NCBI RefSeq assembly: GCF_000264295.1
Contig: NZ_AJXT01000011.1
Location: 1-52,626 of the forward strand
Origin: Rhodanobacter spathiphylli B39
GTDB lineage: Bacteria > Pseudomonadota > Gammaproteobacteria > Xanthomonadales > Rhodanobacteraceae
DNA: 52,626 nt
Reading direction: 5' to 3'
Below the pieces are notes generated by a model. The model was given only the letters and a program-made list of their open reading frames with translations. It was not told the origin of the DNA and did no database searches. The translations under genes were made by a program, and so were the position numbers. Shown here piece after piece: positions 1-8,665 of the stretch (position 1 is its first letter; each line of letters opens with the position of its first letter).

Positions 1-200
1 CCTCGTGAAAGCTTTTTTCGAGATTGTTTGGAGCAGGAACCTTCGCAGCAGGACGTCTCGTCGAAGGGGCGTGAATCATAGCGCCATGCAACCGATCTTG
101 GAAGGGGGCGCGACATTTTTTTGCAACATCGTTTCCTCACGGCGAGCGTTCCATGCCGCACTACACTGGCCCGCAACCTTTCATGGCGGATGCGCAAGTG

Positions 201-653
201 ATGAGACGGTGGCTGACCACGATTCCGTTCCTGCTGGCTGCGTGCTCCTGCAGTACAAGGACACATGAAGCTCCGACCGCAGTCGCACTGGACGGCCATC
301 GGTTCTCGGTCGAACTGGCCACGGACGATGCCGGTCGCCAGCGTGGCCTGATGATGCGCACCACGCTGGCGGCCGATCACGGCATGCTGTTTGCGTTTCC
401 CGCGAGCGGCCCGCAGGCCTTCTGGATGAAGAACACGCTCATTCCGCTGGACATCCTGTACTTCGACGAGCAAAAGCGGCTGGTTTCGGTGCAGCAGAAT
501 GTACCGCCCTGCAAGGCCGATCCCTGCCCGGTCTATCCAAGCGCCGCGCCGGCAATCTACGTGCTGGAGCTGCCGGCAGGCACCGCGCAACGGATGGGTT
601 TCAGGGCGGGCGACGTGCTGAAGATCGACGGCGAGCTCGGTGCGGTGCGCTGA
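201..653 (+). CDS. DUF192 family lipoprotein
   Basis: A 150-residue secreted protein of the DUF192 family, whose molecular function is not established. The N-terminus has two arginines, a hydrophobic stretch and a lipobox ending LLAAC, so Cys15 is the likely lipidated residue and the mature protein should be membrane-anchored in the periplasm. The body carries family features: the RGLMMRTTL segment, the FWMKNTLIPLDILYFD segment, and a C-terminal part ending in a GDVLKIDG-like strand. I chose the ATG at 201 over an ATG at 153 because only the shorter form places the signal peptide at the N-terminus. The Shine-Dalgarno is weak (GGCGGA about 10 bases upstream). The 3' end overlaps a small gene on the other strand. 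Confidence 0.85.
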   Translation: MRRWLTTIPFLLAACSCSTRTHEAPTAVALDGHRFSVELATDDAGRQRGLMMRTTLAADHGMLFAFPASGPQAFWMKNTLIPLDILYFDEQKRLVSVQQNVPPCKADPCPVYPSAAPAIYVLELPAGTAQRMGFRAGDVLKIDGELGAVR

Positions 654-763
654 ACCGCGGCGCGTGGCGTGTCGAGCATGCCGACGCGATAGGGAATGAG
701 ATCTTCGGGGCGCAGGTTCTCCAATGCGTCCCAGTCGTCTTCAAAGGGAATGAACTGCTGCAT
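557..763 (-). CDS. small conserved hypothetical protein (IPFEDDW type)
   Basis: A 68-residue ORF with no function I recognise. Its acidic, aromatic N-terminus (FIPFEDDWDALENL, then LIPYRVGM) looks like a genuine short protein, and I recall similar short Xanthomonadales proteins, from memory only. The ATG at 763 has GGGAG six bases upstream, a good Shine-Dalgarno, which argues for translation; an ATG at 778 is possible. The last third is low-complexity (Ser/Ala/Pro) and runs antisense into the 3' end of the DUF192 gene for about 97 bases, so only the first 35 residues or so may be under selection. It lies downstream of rubredoxin on the same strand. Confidence 0.5.
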   Translation of the reverse strand: MQQFIPFEDDWDALENLRPEDLIPYRVGMLDTPRAAVQRTAPSSPSIFSTSPALKPIRCAVPAGSSST

Positions 764-870
764 GAGATGCTCCCGCATGGCGCGCCGCGGACCGGGCGCA
801 GGAACATCAGAGCAGGCGGCCCGGTCAGTGCGCTGACGGAATCGGGCCGTTTGCTGGCGGGAATCGGCGC

Positions 871-1065
871 TCAGTCGAGCTCGATCATCTCGAAGTCGTC
901 CTTGGTGGTGCCGCAATCCGGGCACGTCCAGGTATCGGGCACGTCTTCCCAACGGGTGCCGGCAGGAATGCCCTCATCGGGTACGCCGATGGCTTCGTCG
1001 TAAATGTAACCACACACAACGCACATCCACTTGCGGACGGCGGTCTCGCTGGAACTCTGGCTCAT
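871..1065 (-). CDS. rubredoxin
   Basis: A 64-residue rubredoxin, a soluble one-electron carrier with a single iron held by four cysteines. The ligands are Cys15 and Cys18 in CVVCG and Cys48 and Cys51 in CPDCG. The conserved aromatic and loop residues between them (YIYDEAIG, the GIPAGTRWEDVP turn, and DTW before the second pair) are all present, and the acidic tail is typical. The start is the ATG at 1065: longer readings on this frame only add sequence unlike rubredoxin. It is divergent from thiE with about 110 bases between the starts. The redox partner cannot be told from the neighbours. Confidence 0.95.
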   Translation of the reverse strand: MSQSSSETAVRKWMCVVCGYIYDEAIGVPDEGIPAGTRWEDVPDTWTCPDCGTTKDDFEMIELD

Positions 1066-1175
1066 GATCGGATTTCTTCGAATCGCAGGATAATTGCCCA
1101 TTCTCGCAACTCGACCGCGAATACGAAAGCGCGGGTCGGACGCACCCACCAGACTTGCCGACATGAGGTCGCCAC

Positions 1176-1817
1176 TTGAATACACGCGGAATGCCGAACC
1201 GGCGCGGACTGTATGCCATCACGAACGGGCCACGGGCAGACTTGCTCGAAGCCACCGCGCTGGCGCTGGAAGGTGGCGCCCGGATGCTGCAATACCGGGA
1301 TCTCGGCCGCGATGGGCAACGTCGCCATGCCGAGGCCAGCGCGCTTGCGGCGCTTTGTCGGGCGCACCATGTTCCGCTGATCATCGACCACGACATCGCC
1401 CTGGCCATGGAAGTCGGTGCAGACGGCGTGCACCTCGGTCGCGACGACGACGATCCGGCAGCGGTACGCGAGGCCCTGGGGCCGCAGGCGATCATCGGCG
1501 TCTCCTGCTACGACTCGCTGTCGCGGGCGCAAGCAGCGGCCCGCGCCGGTGCAAGCTACGTCTCGTTTGGTGCGTTCTTTCCGTCGTCGACCAAGCCGTT
1601 GGCGTCCCTGGCGCCGATCGACCTGCTGAGGCAAAGCGCCGCGCTGGGCATAGCGCGGGTGGCGATCGGTGGCATCACGCCGGACAATGGGCGGCCACTG
1701 GTTGAAGCGGGTGCGGACTACCTGGCCGCCGTTGCGTCGGTGCTTGCCGCCACCGACGTTCGCGCCGCCGCACGACGCTTCGACGACCTGTACTCCTCCG
1801 ATCGGAATTCCGCATGA
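1176..1817 (+). CDS. thiE: thiamine-phosphate synthase
   Basis: A 213-residue thiamine-phosphate synthase, which joins hydroxymethylpyrimidine pyrophosphate and thiazole phosphate to give thiamine monophosphate and PPi in the cytosol. It is a TIM barrel: GLYAITNGP opens strand 1, QYRD binds substrate, [20 protein letters not shown] holds metal and phosphate ligands, GVSCYDS follows, and AIGGITPDN near the C-terminus is a phosphate-binding loop. I favour the TTG at 1176, because GAGGT sits six bases before it; the ATG at 1191 lacks a well-spaced ribosome site. The stop overlaps the hemL start as ATGA, so the two are probably translationally coupled. Confidence 0.95.
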   Translation: MNTRGMPNRRGLYAITNGPRADLLEATALALEGGARMLQYRDLGRDGQRRHAEASALAALCRAHHVPLIIDHDIALAMEVGADGVHLGRDDDDPAAVREALGPQAIIGVSCYDSLSRAQAAARAGASYVSFGAFFPSSTKPLASLAPIDLLRQSAALGIARVAIGGITPDNGRPLVEAGADYLAAVASVLAATDVRAAARRFDDLYSSDRNSA

Positions 1818-3097
1818 CGACCAACCACGAACTCTTCCAGCGCGCCCGGCAATTGATGCCCGGTGGCGTGAACTCGCCCGTGCGCGCATTCAAATCCGTG
1901 GGCGGCGAGCCGTTCTTCACGGAACGTGCGGACGGCGCGTACCTGTGGGACGTCGAAGGCGATCGCTACATCGACTACGTGGGTTCCTGGGGCCCGATGA
2001 TCGTCGGCCACAACCATCCGGCGGTGCGCGAGTCGGTTGAACGCGCCATCCGCAACGGACTGTCGTTCGGCACACCCTGCCCGGCCGAGGTCACGATGGC
2101 CGAGACGATCACCCGCCTGGTGCCCTCGATGGAAATGGTGCGCATGGTGAACTCCGGCACCGAGGCGACCATGTCGGCGATCCGGCTGGCGCGCGGCGCC
2201 ACCGGTCGCAGCAAGATCGTGAAGTTTGAAGGCTGCTACCACGGCCACGGCGACAGCTTCCTGGTCAAGGCCGGTTCCGGTGCACTGACCTTCGGCGTGC
2301 CGACCTCGCCGGGCGTGCCCAAGGCCAATGCCGACCTCACGCTGACTCTCCCCTACAACGATCTGGATGCGGCCAGGGCGCTGTTCGCCGAGCAGGGGCA
2401 CGAGATCGCAGGCCTGATCATCGAGCCCGTCGCCGGCAACATGAATTGCATCGCCCCGCTCGACGGTTACCTGCAGGGTCTGCGCGAGTTGTGCACGCAA
2501 TCCGGTGCGCTGCTGATCTTCGACGAGGTGATGACCGGCTTCCGCGTGGCGCTCGGCGGTGCACAGGCGCATTACGGCGTGGCGCCCGACCTGACCACCT
2601 TCGGCAAGATCATCGGCGGCGGCATGCCGGTGGGCGCCTATGGCGGCAAGCGCGAACTGATGGAGCAGATCGCACCGGCCGGGCCGATCTATCAGGCTGG
2701 AACGCTGAGCGGAAATCCCGTGGCGATGGCTGCGGGCCTGGCCATGCTGGAGCTGGTCCAGGCGCCCGGCTTCCATGACCGGTTGGCCGCACGCACGCGG
2801 CTGCTGACCGACGGCTTCCAGTCGGTCGCCGATGGCGAAGGCGTGGCCTTCAGCACCAATCGCGTCGGCGGCATGTTCGGCCTGTTCTTCACCGCAGAGA
2901 AAGTGACGACCTACGCGCAAGCCACCGCAGCGGACAGCGCGCTGTTCAACCGCTTCTTCCACGGCATGCTGAAGCGTGGCGTGTACCTGGCCCCTTCCGC
3001 GTTCGAAGCCGGCTTCATGTCCAGCGCGCACAGCGACCAGGACATCGCCGACACGCTGGAAGCCGCCCGCGGCGCCCTGCGCGAGGCGAAGGGCTGA
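1814..3097 (+). CDS. hemL: glutamate-1-semialdehyde 2,1-aminomutase
   Basis: A 427-residue PLP enzyme of aminotransferase fold class I that moves the amino group of glutamate-1-semialdehyde to give 5-aminolevulinate, the C5 route to haem. It opens with the family signature [13 protein letters not shown]. It has the [20 protein letters not shown]-binding helix, FDEVMTGFR with the PLP-ring aspartate, and Lys265 in [10 protein letters not shown] as the Schiff-base lysine. Length is normal. Its start overlaps thiE by four bases. It ends one base short of the oppositely oriented glyoxalase-like gene, with no room for a separate terminator. Confidence 0.97.
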   Translation: MTTNHELFQRARQLMPGGVNSPVRAFKSVGGEPFFTERADGAYLWDVEGDRYIDYVGSWGPMIVGHNHPAVRESVERAIRNGLSFGTPCPAEVTMAETITRLVPSMEMVRMVNSGTEATMSAIRLARGATGRSKIVKFEGCYHGHGDSFLVKAGSGALTFGVPTSPGVPKANADLTLTLPYNDLDAARALFAEQGHEIAGLIIEPVAGNMNCIAPLDGYLQGLRELCTQSGALLIFDEVMTGFRVALGGAQAHYGVAPDLTTFGKIIGGGMPVGAYGGKRELMEQIAPAGPIYQAGTLSGNPVAMAAGLAMLELVQAPGFHDRLAARTRLLTDGFQSVADGEGVAFSTNRVGGMFGLFFTAEKVTTYAQATAADSALFNRFFHGMLKRGVYLAPSAFEAGFMSSAHSDQDIADTLEAARGALREAKG

Positions 3098-3098
3098 T

Positions 3099-3518
3099 TC
3101 ACCAGCTGCCGGTGTTCGGCATCGACGCCCACGGCTCACGCGGCGGCAACTGGCCTTCCTGCAGCAGCTCGACCGAGATCAGGTCGGGCGAACGCACGAA
3201 GGCCATGTGGCCGTCGCGCGGCGGGCGATGGATGGTGTAACCCATGTCCTGCAGGCGCTGGCAGGTGGCGTAGATGTCATCCACGCGAAACGCAAGATGG
3301 CCGAAGTTGCGCGCCGAACCGTAGTCTTCCTGCGAACCCCAGTTGTGGGTCAGCTCGATCTCGGCCTCCGGGCTCTCCGCCGCGGACAGGAACACCAGGG
3401 TGAACTTGCCCTCGGGCACTTCCTTGCGGCGCACCTCGCGCAGCCCCAGCCCCTCGCAGTAAAAGCGCAGCGACGCATCGAGGTCGCGCACGCGCACCAT
3501 GCTGTGCAGATATTTCAT
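3099..3518 (-). CDS. gloA: VOC/glyoxalase I-type protein (lactoylglutathione lyase)
   Basis: A 139-residue vicinal-oxygen-chelate protein closest to glyoxalase I, which isomerises the methylglyoxal-glutathione hemithioacetal to lactoylglutathione. Two beta-alpha-beta-beta-beta modules are visible, with the metal ligands expected of the bacterial enzyme: His5, Glu55 in EIELTHNWG, His74 in NFGHLAFRV and Glu117 in SVELLQEG. That full ligand set supports a catalytic enzyme rather than a resistance protein. A GGAG six bases before the ATG supports the start. It converges on hemL with one base between stops. Other VOC lyases cannot be fully excluded. Confidence 0.85.
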   Translation of the reverse strand: MKYLHSMVRVRDLDASLRFYCEGLGLREVRRKEVPEGKFTLVFLSAAESPEAEIELTHNWGSQEDYGSARNFGHLAFRVDDIYATCQRLQDMGYTIHRPPRDGHMAFVRSPDLISVELLQEGQLPPREPWASMPNTGSW

Positions 3519-3543
3519 TGCCGGCTCCGGATGTCCAGGTTTT

Positions 3544-4770
3544 TCAGCTTGCCGCGAAATCGCTCAAGGCCGCGTGCAGACGGGCCAAGCCATCGGCCAG
3601 TTCCTCGTCGGCAATCGTCAGTGGCGGCACGAAGCGCAGCACGTCGGGCCCGGCCTGCAACAGCAGCAGGCCATGCGCCGCGGCATGATCGAGGATCGCC
3701 GCCGCCTTGCCCCGATGCCCCTCGGCCAGCATCGCACCGATCATCAACCCGCGTCCGCGCACTTCGTCGAACAGGTTCAACTCGTGATTGATCCGGGCGA
3801 GGCCGGCGCGCAGGTCGTTCGCCTGCCGCTCCACGTTGGCCAGCACCGCGGGCGAACCCAGCTTGGCCAGCGCGACGCGGGCGACCGCCGCCGCCATCGG
3901 GTTGCCGCCGAAGGTGGTGCCGTGCGCACCGTACTGCATCACCTCGGCCACCCTGGGGCCGGCCAGCATCGCGCCGATCGGAAATCCGCTGCCCAGCGCC
4001 TTGGCCAGGGTCACGATGTCCGGCGTGACGCCGTCATGGGCATGGGCGAAGAGTGAGCCGGTGCGGCCCATGCCGCACTGGATCTCGTCCAGCACCAGCA
4101 AGGCGTCGTGCGCATCGCACAGCTCGCGGACGCGCTGCAGGAAGCCCGGCGCCGCAGGCAGCACGCCACCTTCGCCCTGGATCGGCTCCAGCATCACCGC
4201 CGCGAGGTCGTGGTTGGCGAAGGCCGCCTCCAGCGCATCGACGTCGTTGAACGCGGCGTGCACGAAGCCCGCCGGCAGGGGCTCGTAGCCCTCCTGGTAT
4301 TTCGGTTGCGCGGTGGCGGTGACGGTAGCCAGCGTGCGTCCGTGGAACGAGCCGAAGAACGTGAGGATGATCCGCCGTTCCGGCGGACGCCCGTTCGCTG
4401 CCGCCCACTTGCGCACCAGCTTGATCGCCGCTTCGTTCGCTTCCGCACCCGAATTGCACAGGAACACCCGCTCGGCGAAGCCGGACGCTTCCACCAGTTC
4501 CGCGGCCAGGCGCAGCGGCGGTTCGGTGTAGAACACGTTGCTGCTGTGCCACAACTTGTGCGCCTGCGCGGTCAGCGCGGCCAGCAGGTCCGGGTCCTGA
4601 TGACCGAGCGCATTCACCGCGATGCCGGCGCCGAAGTCCACGTAGTCGCGGCCCTCCGTATCCCACACCCGCGCCCCCTTGCCATGATCGAGCACCAGTT
4701 CACGCGGTTTGTAGACCGGCAACCAGTAACGCTTGCCCAGTTCGATCAGGTCGGAGGCTTGTTCGTGCAT
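3544..4770 (-). CDS. argD: acetylornithine/succinylornithine aminotransferase family (ArgD/AstC type)
   Basis: A 408-residue class III PLP aminotransferase. The best match by motif is the acetylornithine/succinyldiaminopimelate group, acting in arginine synthesis or breakdown. Key features are [12 protein letters not shown] near the N-terminus, [16 protein letters not shown] for PLP phosphate binding, [30 protein letters not shown] with the PLP-ring aspartate, and Lys257 in [11 protein letters not shown]. Whether the substrate is acetylornithine or succinylornithine cannot be read from sequence alone, and no other arginine genes lie nearby. It follows the SDR gene on the same strand after about 106 bases, enough for its own promoter. 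Confidence 0.85.
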   Translation of the reverse strand: MHEQASDLIELGKRYWLPVYKPRELVLDHGKGARVWDTEGRDYVDFGAGIAVNALGHQDPDLLAALTAQAHKLWHSSNVFYTEPPLRLAAELVEASGFAERVFLCNSGAEANEAAIKLVRKWAAANGRPPERRIILTFFGSFHGRTLATVTATAQPKYQEGYEPLPAGFVHAAFNDVDALEAAFANHDLAAVMLEPIQGEGGVLPAAPGFLQRVRELCDAHDALLVLDEIQCGMGRTGSLFAHAHDGVTPDIVTLAKALGSGFPIGAMLAGPRVAEVMQYGAHGTTFGGNPMAAAVARVALAKLGSPAVLANVERQANDLRAGLARINHELNLFDEVRGRGLMIGAMLAEGHRGKAAAILDHAAAHGLLLLQAGPDVLRFVPPLTIADEELADGLARLHAALSDFAAS

Positions 4771-4876
4771 GTCGTTCTCGAAAAGTTGATGTCGGTGCGA
4801 ACCGGACGGAATGCCACGCGTGCCACCTTGACGCCTGGTCGCGCTTGGCGCCGCGGTCCGGCAGGGGTTCCGAAGA

Positions 4877-5695
4877 TCAGTCCAGGAACAGGTCCGGCAA
4901 CAGGGGCGCCCCGGGCTGCACGGCGTAGCCGGACAGATCGCTGATCCCGGCCTCGCGCAGGACGTCCTCGTCGATCGCGAAATGGCCGGTGTATTCCGTC
5001 GAGCGCCGGGTCAGCATGGCGTGGGCGGCATCGGCCACGATCTCGGGCTTGCGGCAATGCTCGACCTTCACGCCATCAATCATGCCGATCGCCGCGGTGG
5101 CGATCACCGTGCGCGGCCACAGCGCGTTCACTGCGATACCCATCGGTGCGAACTCCGGGCTCATGCCCAGCACGCACAGGCTCATGCCGTACTTGGCGAT
5201 GGTGTAGGCGGTATGCGGCGCGAACCATTTCGGATCGAGGTTCGGCGGCGGCGACAGCATCAGCACGTGCGGATTGGCCGCCTGTTTCAGATACGGCAGG
5301 CAACTGCGGGTCACCAGGAAGGTGCCACGGGTATTCACCTGCTGCATCAGGTCGAAGCGCTTCATCGGCGTCTCGGCGGTGCCGGCCAGCCAGATCGCGC
5401 TGGCGTTGTTCACCACGATGTCGATGCCGCCAAAATGTTCGGCGGCCCGTGCGGCGGCCGCGACCACCTGCTCTTCCTCGCGGATGTCCACCTGCAAGGC
5501 CAGCGCCTTGCCACCGGCCGCCTCGATCTCCGCGGCCGCGGTGTGGATGGTGCCCGGCAGCTTCGGGTTGGCCACGTTGCTCTTCGCCGCGATCACGATG
5601 TTGGCGCCGTCGCGCGCAGCGCGCAGCGCGATCGCCAGACCGATGCCCCGCGACGCGCCGCTGATGAACAAGGTCTTGCCGGCCAGCGTATCCAT
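4877..5695 (-). CDS. short-chain dehydrogenase/reductase (HSDL2-like)
   Basis: A 272-residue classical short-chain dehydrogenase with a Rossmann fold. Visible motifs are the nucleotide loop SGASRGIG (residues 12-19), NNAS about residues 96-99, catalytic Ser148 in MLSPP, and Tyr164/Lys168 in AYTIAKYG. The unusual PPPNLDPKWF segment after the serine and the C-terminal FAIDEDVLREAGI region resemble the HSDL2-like subgroup, linked to fatty-acid or peroxisomal-type metabolism; the real substrate is unknown. Length is normal. It is upstream of the ArgD-type gene on the same strand, but that pairing gives no clear pathway. Confidence 0.85.
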   Translation of the reverse strand: MDTLAGKTLFISGASRGIGLAIALRAARDGANIVIAAKSNVANPKLPGTIHTAAAEIEAAGGKALALQVDIREEEQVVAAAARAAEHFGGIDIVVNNASAIWLAGTAETPMKRFDLMQQVNTRGTFLVTRSCLPYLKQAANPHVLMLSPPPNLDPKWFAPHTAYTIAKYGMSLCVLGMSPEFAPMGIAVNALWPRTVIATAAIGMIDGVKVEHCRKPEIVADAAHAMLTRRSTEYTGHFAIDEDVLREAGISDLSGYAVQPGAPLLPDLFLD

Positions 5696-5750
5696 GATGT
5701 GTCGAATCCTCGAAAGGGAAAGTGCAGACAGGCAGTCTAGCGGGTGACGA

Positions 5751-6359
5751 CTATGCCTTCTGGAAACGCGGCAGGATGTCGCGCAATTCGGCCAGGCGCA
5801 GCAGGGGGTCGGTCAGCTCCAGCATGCCTTGCTGCTCGGCGACATCCAGCGGCAGCAGTTCGGCCAGGCGCAGACCGAGCCAGCTGGCATCCTCGTAGGC
5901 GGCGCGTGGCGCATCGCGCCAGTGGGGCGCCATGGTTTCGATCAGGCGCTCCAGGATGCTCTGCAGCAGCGCGAACTCCACCGGCACTTCCACGGTCGGT
6001 TCGTCCGGCCAGATTTCCACTTCGCCGCGCAGCAGGCCGTCCGATCTTGCCCGACTTCGTGCCACCCGAAAGCGCCGTCCGCCGGTGGCCATGATGCCGA
6101 GGAGGCCACTTTCATCGGTGTTGAAGTCATGGATGTGCGCCATCGTGCCGATCGCGGCGGGCACCGCCGGCGCACCGGTTTCCTGTCCCTGCAGGATCAG
6201 GCAGACACCAAAGCCGGTGCCGTAACGCGTGCACTCGCGCACCAGATCGATATAGCGCGGCTCGAAGATGCGCAATTGCAACTTGCCGGCCGGAAACAGC
6301 ACGGCAGGCAGCGGGAACAGCGGCACCTCGATCAGCGGCGGATGGGAACGGGCAACCAT
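5751..6359 (-). CDS. LON peptidase substrate-binding domain protein
   Basis: A 202-residue protein that consists of the LON N-terminal (substrate-binding) domain alone, without the ATPase or protease parts of Lon. The hallmark is the opening EVPLFPLPAVLFPAG followed by LQLRIFEPRYIDLVREC, then GTMAHIHDF and a helical C-terminal half. Such stand-alone proteins are common in proteobacteria and their role is not settled. It ends 55 bases beyond the SDR start and lies downstream of mpl on the same strand (about 45 bases between), so it could be cotranscribed with mpl. Confidence 0.85.
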   Translation of the reverse strand: MVARSHPPLIEVPLFPLPAVLFPAGKLQLRIFEPRYIDLVRECTRYGTGFGVCLILQGQETGAPAVPAAIGTMAHIHDFNTDESGLLGIMATGGRRFRVARSRARSDGLLRGEVEIWPDEPTVEVPVEFALLQSILERLIETMAPHWRDAPRAAYEDASWLGLRLAELLPLDVAEQQGMLELTDPLLRLAELRDILPRFQKA

Positions 6360-6404
6360 GTCCTGAGTGTAACGACAGCGATGGGCACGGTCACCGCCGG
6401 CCGC

Positions 6405-7850
6405 TCAGGCCTGGCGCAGGCTTTCCACGAAGCGACGCGGGGCCGCCTCGAAGCCGCCGTTGGACATGAACACCACCTGGTCGCCCGGTCGCACCTGCTC
6501 GCGCAGGTGGTCGATCAGTGCATCGACCGTCGCGGCCGTGGCGCCGCGGCCGTCCAGCGCGTCGGTCACCCGGTGCGCATCCCAGGGCAATTCCGGGCGC
6601 TGCAGAAAGACCACGGCATCGGCGTCGGCAAGCGACGGCGCCAGCGCCTCGGCATGCGCGCCCTGGCGCATCGAATTGGAGCGCGGCTCCAGCGCGACCA
6701 GGATGCGCGCCGTTCCCACGCTGGCACGCAGGCCGGCCAGGGTGGTGGCGATCGCGGTGGGATGATGGGCGAAGTCGTCGTAGACGCGGATGCCGTCCAC
6801 CTCGCCGACCAGTTCCATCCGGCGCTTGGCGCTCTCGAAGCTGGCGAAGGCGGACAACAGCGCTCGCGGATCGGCACCGGCGGCAGCCGCCGCGGCCAGC
6901 GCCGCCAGCGCGTTCATCACGCTGTGGTGGCCGAGCAGGGTCCAGCGTATTTCGCCCAGCCGTTCGCCACGGTGATACACGGCAAAGGCCGAGCCGTCCG
7001 TCTCGATCAGGCTGGCCTGCCAGTCGCCGCGGCCGATGCCGAAGGTTTCCACCGGCGTCCAGCAACCCATCGCCAGCACTTCGGCCAGGCGCTCGTCGTG
7101 CGCGTTGACGATCAGCCGGCCGTTGCCGGGCACCGTGCGCACCAGATGATGGAACTGGCGCTGGATCGCCGCGACATCGGGAAAGATGTCCGCATGGTCG
7201 TATTCGAGGTTGTTGAGGATGGCGATGCGCGGACGGTAGTGCACGAACTTCGAGCGCTTGTCGAAGAACGCGGTGTCGTATTCGTCCGCCTCAATCACGA
7301 AAGGCGCCGCCGCAGGCGGCACAACACTCCCTTCTCCCCTCGGGAGAAGGTGGCGCGCAGCGCCGGATGAGGGTTCGGGGCCCGCGTATGCCTGCTTGCC
7401 CCCCAGCCGTGCCGACACCCCGAAATTCCCCGGCACTCCGCCGATCAGGAAGCCCGGTGCCAGCCCCGCGCTCTCGAGCAGATGCGCCAGCAGGCTGGTC
7501 GTGGTGGTCTTGCCGTGGGTGCCGGCCACCGCCAGCACGTCGCGCCCGGCCAGCACGGTCTCGCCCAGCCACTGCGGCCCGGAAATGTAGTTCAACCGCG
7601 CATCGAGCATGTACTCGACGGCGGGGTTGCCGCGCACCATCGCATTGCCGACCACCACCCGATCCGGCGCCGGCTGCAGGTGCTGCGCGGTGTAGCCACT
7701 CATCAGGCCGATGCCCAGCGCTTCCAGCTGGGTGCTCATCGGCGGATACACGTTGGCGTCGGAACCTTCGACCGTGTGGCCGAGTTCACGCGCAAGCGCG
7801 GCGACGCCACCCATGAAGGTGCCGCAGATACCGAGGATGTGCAGGCGCAT
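6405..7850 (-). CDS. mpl: UDP-N-acetylmuramate:tripeptide ligase Mpl, with in-frame repeat insertion
   Basis: A 481-residue Mur-ligase-family enzyme that attaches the recycled tripeptide L-Ala-gamma-D-Glu-meso-DAP to UDP-MurNAc in peptidoglycan recycling. The start MRLHILGICGTFMGG is the Mpl signature; the ATP loop AGTHGKTTTTS is at residues 109-119, followed by FLIGGVPGNFGVS, FVIEADEYDTAFFDKRSKF and the central-domain segment YDDFAHHPTAI. Between GGKQ (about residue 153) and PFVIEADEY (from residue 183) there are about 29 residues that do not belong to the family. Their DNA is a hairpin repeat (see the separate entry). The frame stays open, so the gene is probably functional if the loop is tolerated. 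Confidence 0.93.
   Translation of the reverse strand: MRLHILGICGTFMGGVAALARELGHTVEGSDANVYPPMSTQLEALGIGLMSGYTAQHLQPAPDRVVVGNAMVRGNPAVEYMLDARLNYISGPQWLGETVLAGRDVLAVAGTHGKTTTTSLLAHLLESAGLAPGFLIGGVPGNFGVSARLGGKQAYAGPEPSSGAARHLLPRGEGSVVPPAAAPFVIEADEYDTAFFDKRSKFVHYRPRIAILNNLEYDHADIFPDVAAIQRQFHHLVRTVPGNGRLIVNAHDERLAEVLAMGCWTPVETFGIGRGDWQASLIETDGSAFAVYHRGERLGEIRWTLLGHHSVMNALAALAAAAAAGADPRALLSAFASFESAKRRMELVGEVDGIRVYDDFAHHPTAIATTLAGLRASVGTARILVALEPRSNSMRQGAHAEALAPSLADADAVVFLQRPELPWDAHRVTDALDGRGATAATVDALIDHLREQVRPGDQVVFMSNGGFEAAPRRFVESLRQA
7305..7391. repeat. REP-like hairpin repeat inserted in frame in mpl
   Basis: A stretch of about 87 bases within mpl that reads as a non-family insertion. It contains a 9-bp stem (CCTTCTCCC at 7330-7338 with GGGAGAAGG at 7342-7350, three-base loop) and a second short stem (GGCGC 7352-7356, GCGCC 7360-7364), followed by GGATGAGGGTTCGGGG. 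This arrangement is like the interspersed hairpin repeats I recall from Xanthomonadales intergenic regions. Its length is a multiple of three and it carries no stop in the mpl frame, where it reads SSGAARHLLPRGEGS. The exact borders are estimated from where protein similarity stops. Confidence 0.75.
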
Positions 7851-7888
7851 GCCGAACGACTCCGTGAAGTCCGCCGGAGCGGAAGTGC

Positions 7889-8473
7889 TCAGCCGTTCGC
7901 GGCAGCGGGCTCGCGGCGCAGGGCCTGTTCGACCCGCGCGGTGACCTCGTCGAGCTCGCCGACGCCATCGACCACCTGCAGCTTGCCGCGGCTGGCGTAG
8001 AAATCGGCGACCGGCGCGGTCTGTTCGGCATACACGCCCAGGCGCTTGCGCACGGTGTCGGGATTGTCGTCGGCGCGGGCTTCGGCCTTGAAGCGGATCT
8101 CGCAGCGACCGATGATCGCGTCGTTCGGCACGTCCAGCTTGATCACCGCATCCAGTGGCTGGCCGAGCCTGGCCAACAGGTGGTCGAGCGCGTCGGCCTG
8201 GGCCAGGTTGCGCGGATAGCCATCGAGGATGAAGCCGGCTTTCGCGTCAGGCTGGGCCAGGCGCTCTTCCAGCATGCCGAGCAGGATGTCGTCGGAAACC
8301 AGCTGGCCGGCATCCATCACCGCCCTGGCCTTGAGTCCCATCGCGGTACCCGCGGCCACCGCGGCGCGCAGCATGTCGCCGGTCGAGATATGCGGTACGC
8401 CCAGCGCCGTCTTCAATCGGGCTGCCTGCGTACCTTTGCCCGAGCCGGGCGCACCAAGTAGGACGAGTCGCAT
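7889..8473 (-). CDS. adk: adenylate kinase (short-LID form)
   Basis: A 194-residue adenylate kinase interconverting ATP+AMP and 2 ADP. The P-loop GAPGSGKGT is at residues 7-15, followed by HISTGDMLRAAV for AMP binding, GFILDGYPRNLAQADAL, and a GRCEIRFKAEARADDNPDTV segment in place of the long LID, so this is the short form without the zinc-binding LID. The start is the ATG at 8473, since longer readings add unrelated sequence. It is divergent from the PPi-dependent phosphofructokinase gene, with 192 bases between starts. mpl follows on the same strand about 38 bases after its stop. Confidence 0.97.
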   Translation of the reverse strand: MRLVLLGAPGSGKGTQAARLKTALGVPHISTGDMLRAAVAAGTAMGLKARAVMDAGQLVSDDILLGMLEERLAQPDAKAGFILDGYPRNLAQADALDHLLARLGQPLDAVIKLDVPNDAIIGRCEIRFKAEARADDNPDTVRKRLGVYAEQTAPVADFYASRGKLQVVDGVGELDEVTARVEQALRREPAAANG

Positions 8474-8665
8474 AATGCTCCACAAGTTCGACGTACTGCC
8501 GCACACTGCAACAGTCCGTCCGATATCCCGGATATTGTGCGCCAAATTAGCCGCTGCACCCCAAGCCGTCAAACGGCGGCAACCCCCAGGCACGCGCAAG
8601 TATCTGTCGCCAAAACCTTTGTTGCCGACCATGCGCAACACTTCATCGCCCGTATCGAGGAACCC

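Noticed and set aside
5..268. 87-residue frame at the left edge
   Set aside because: No ribosome site or family; overlaps the supported DUF192 start.
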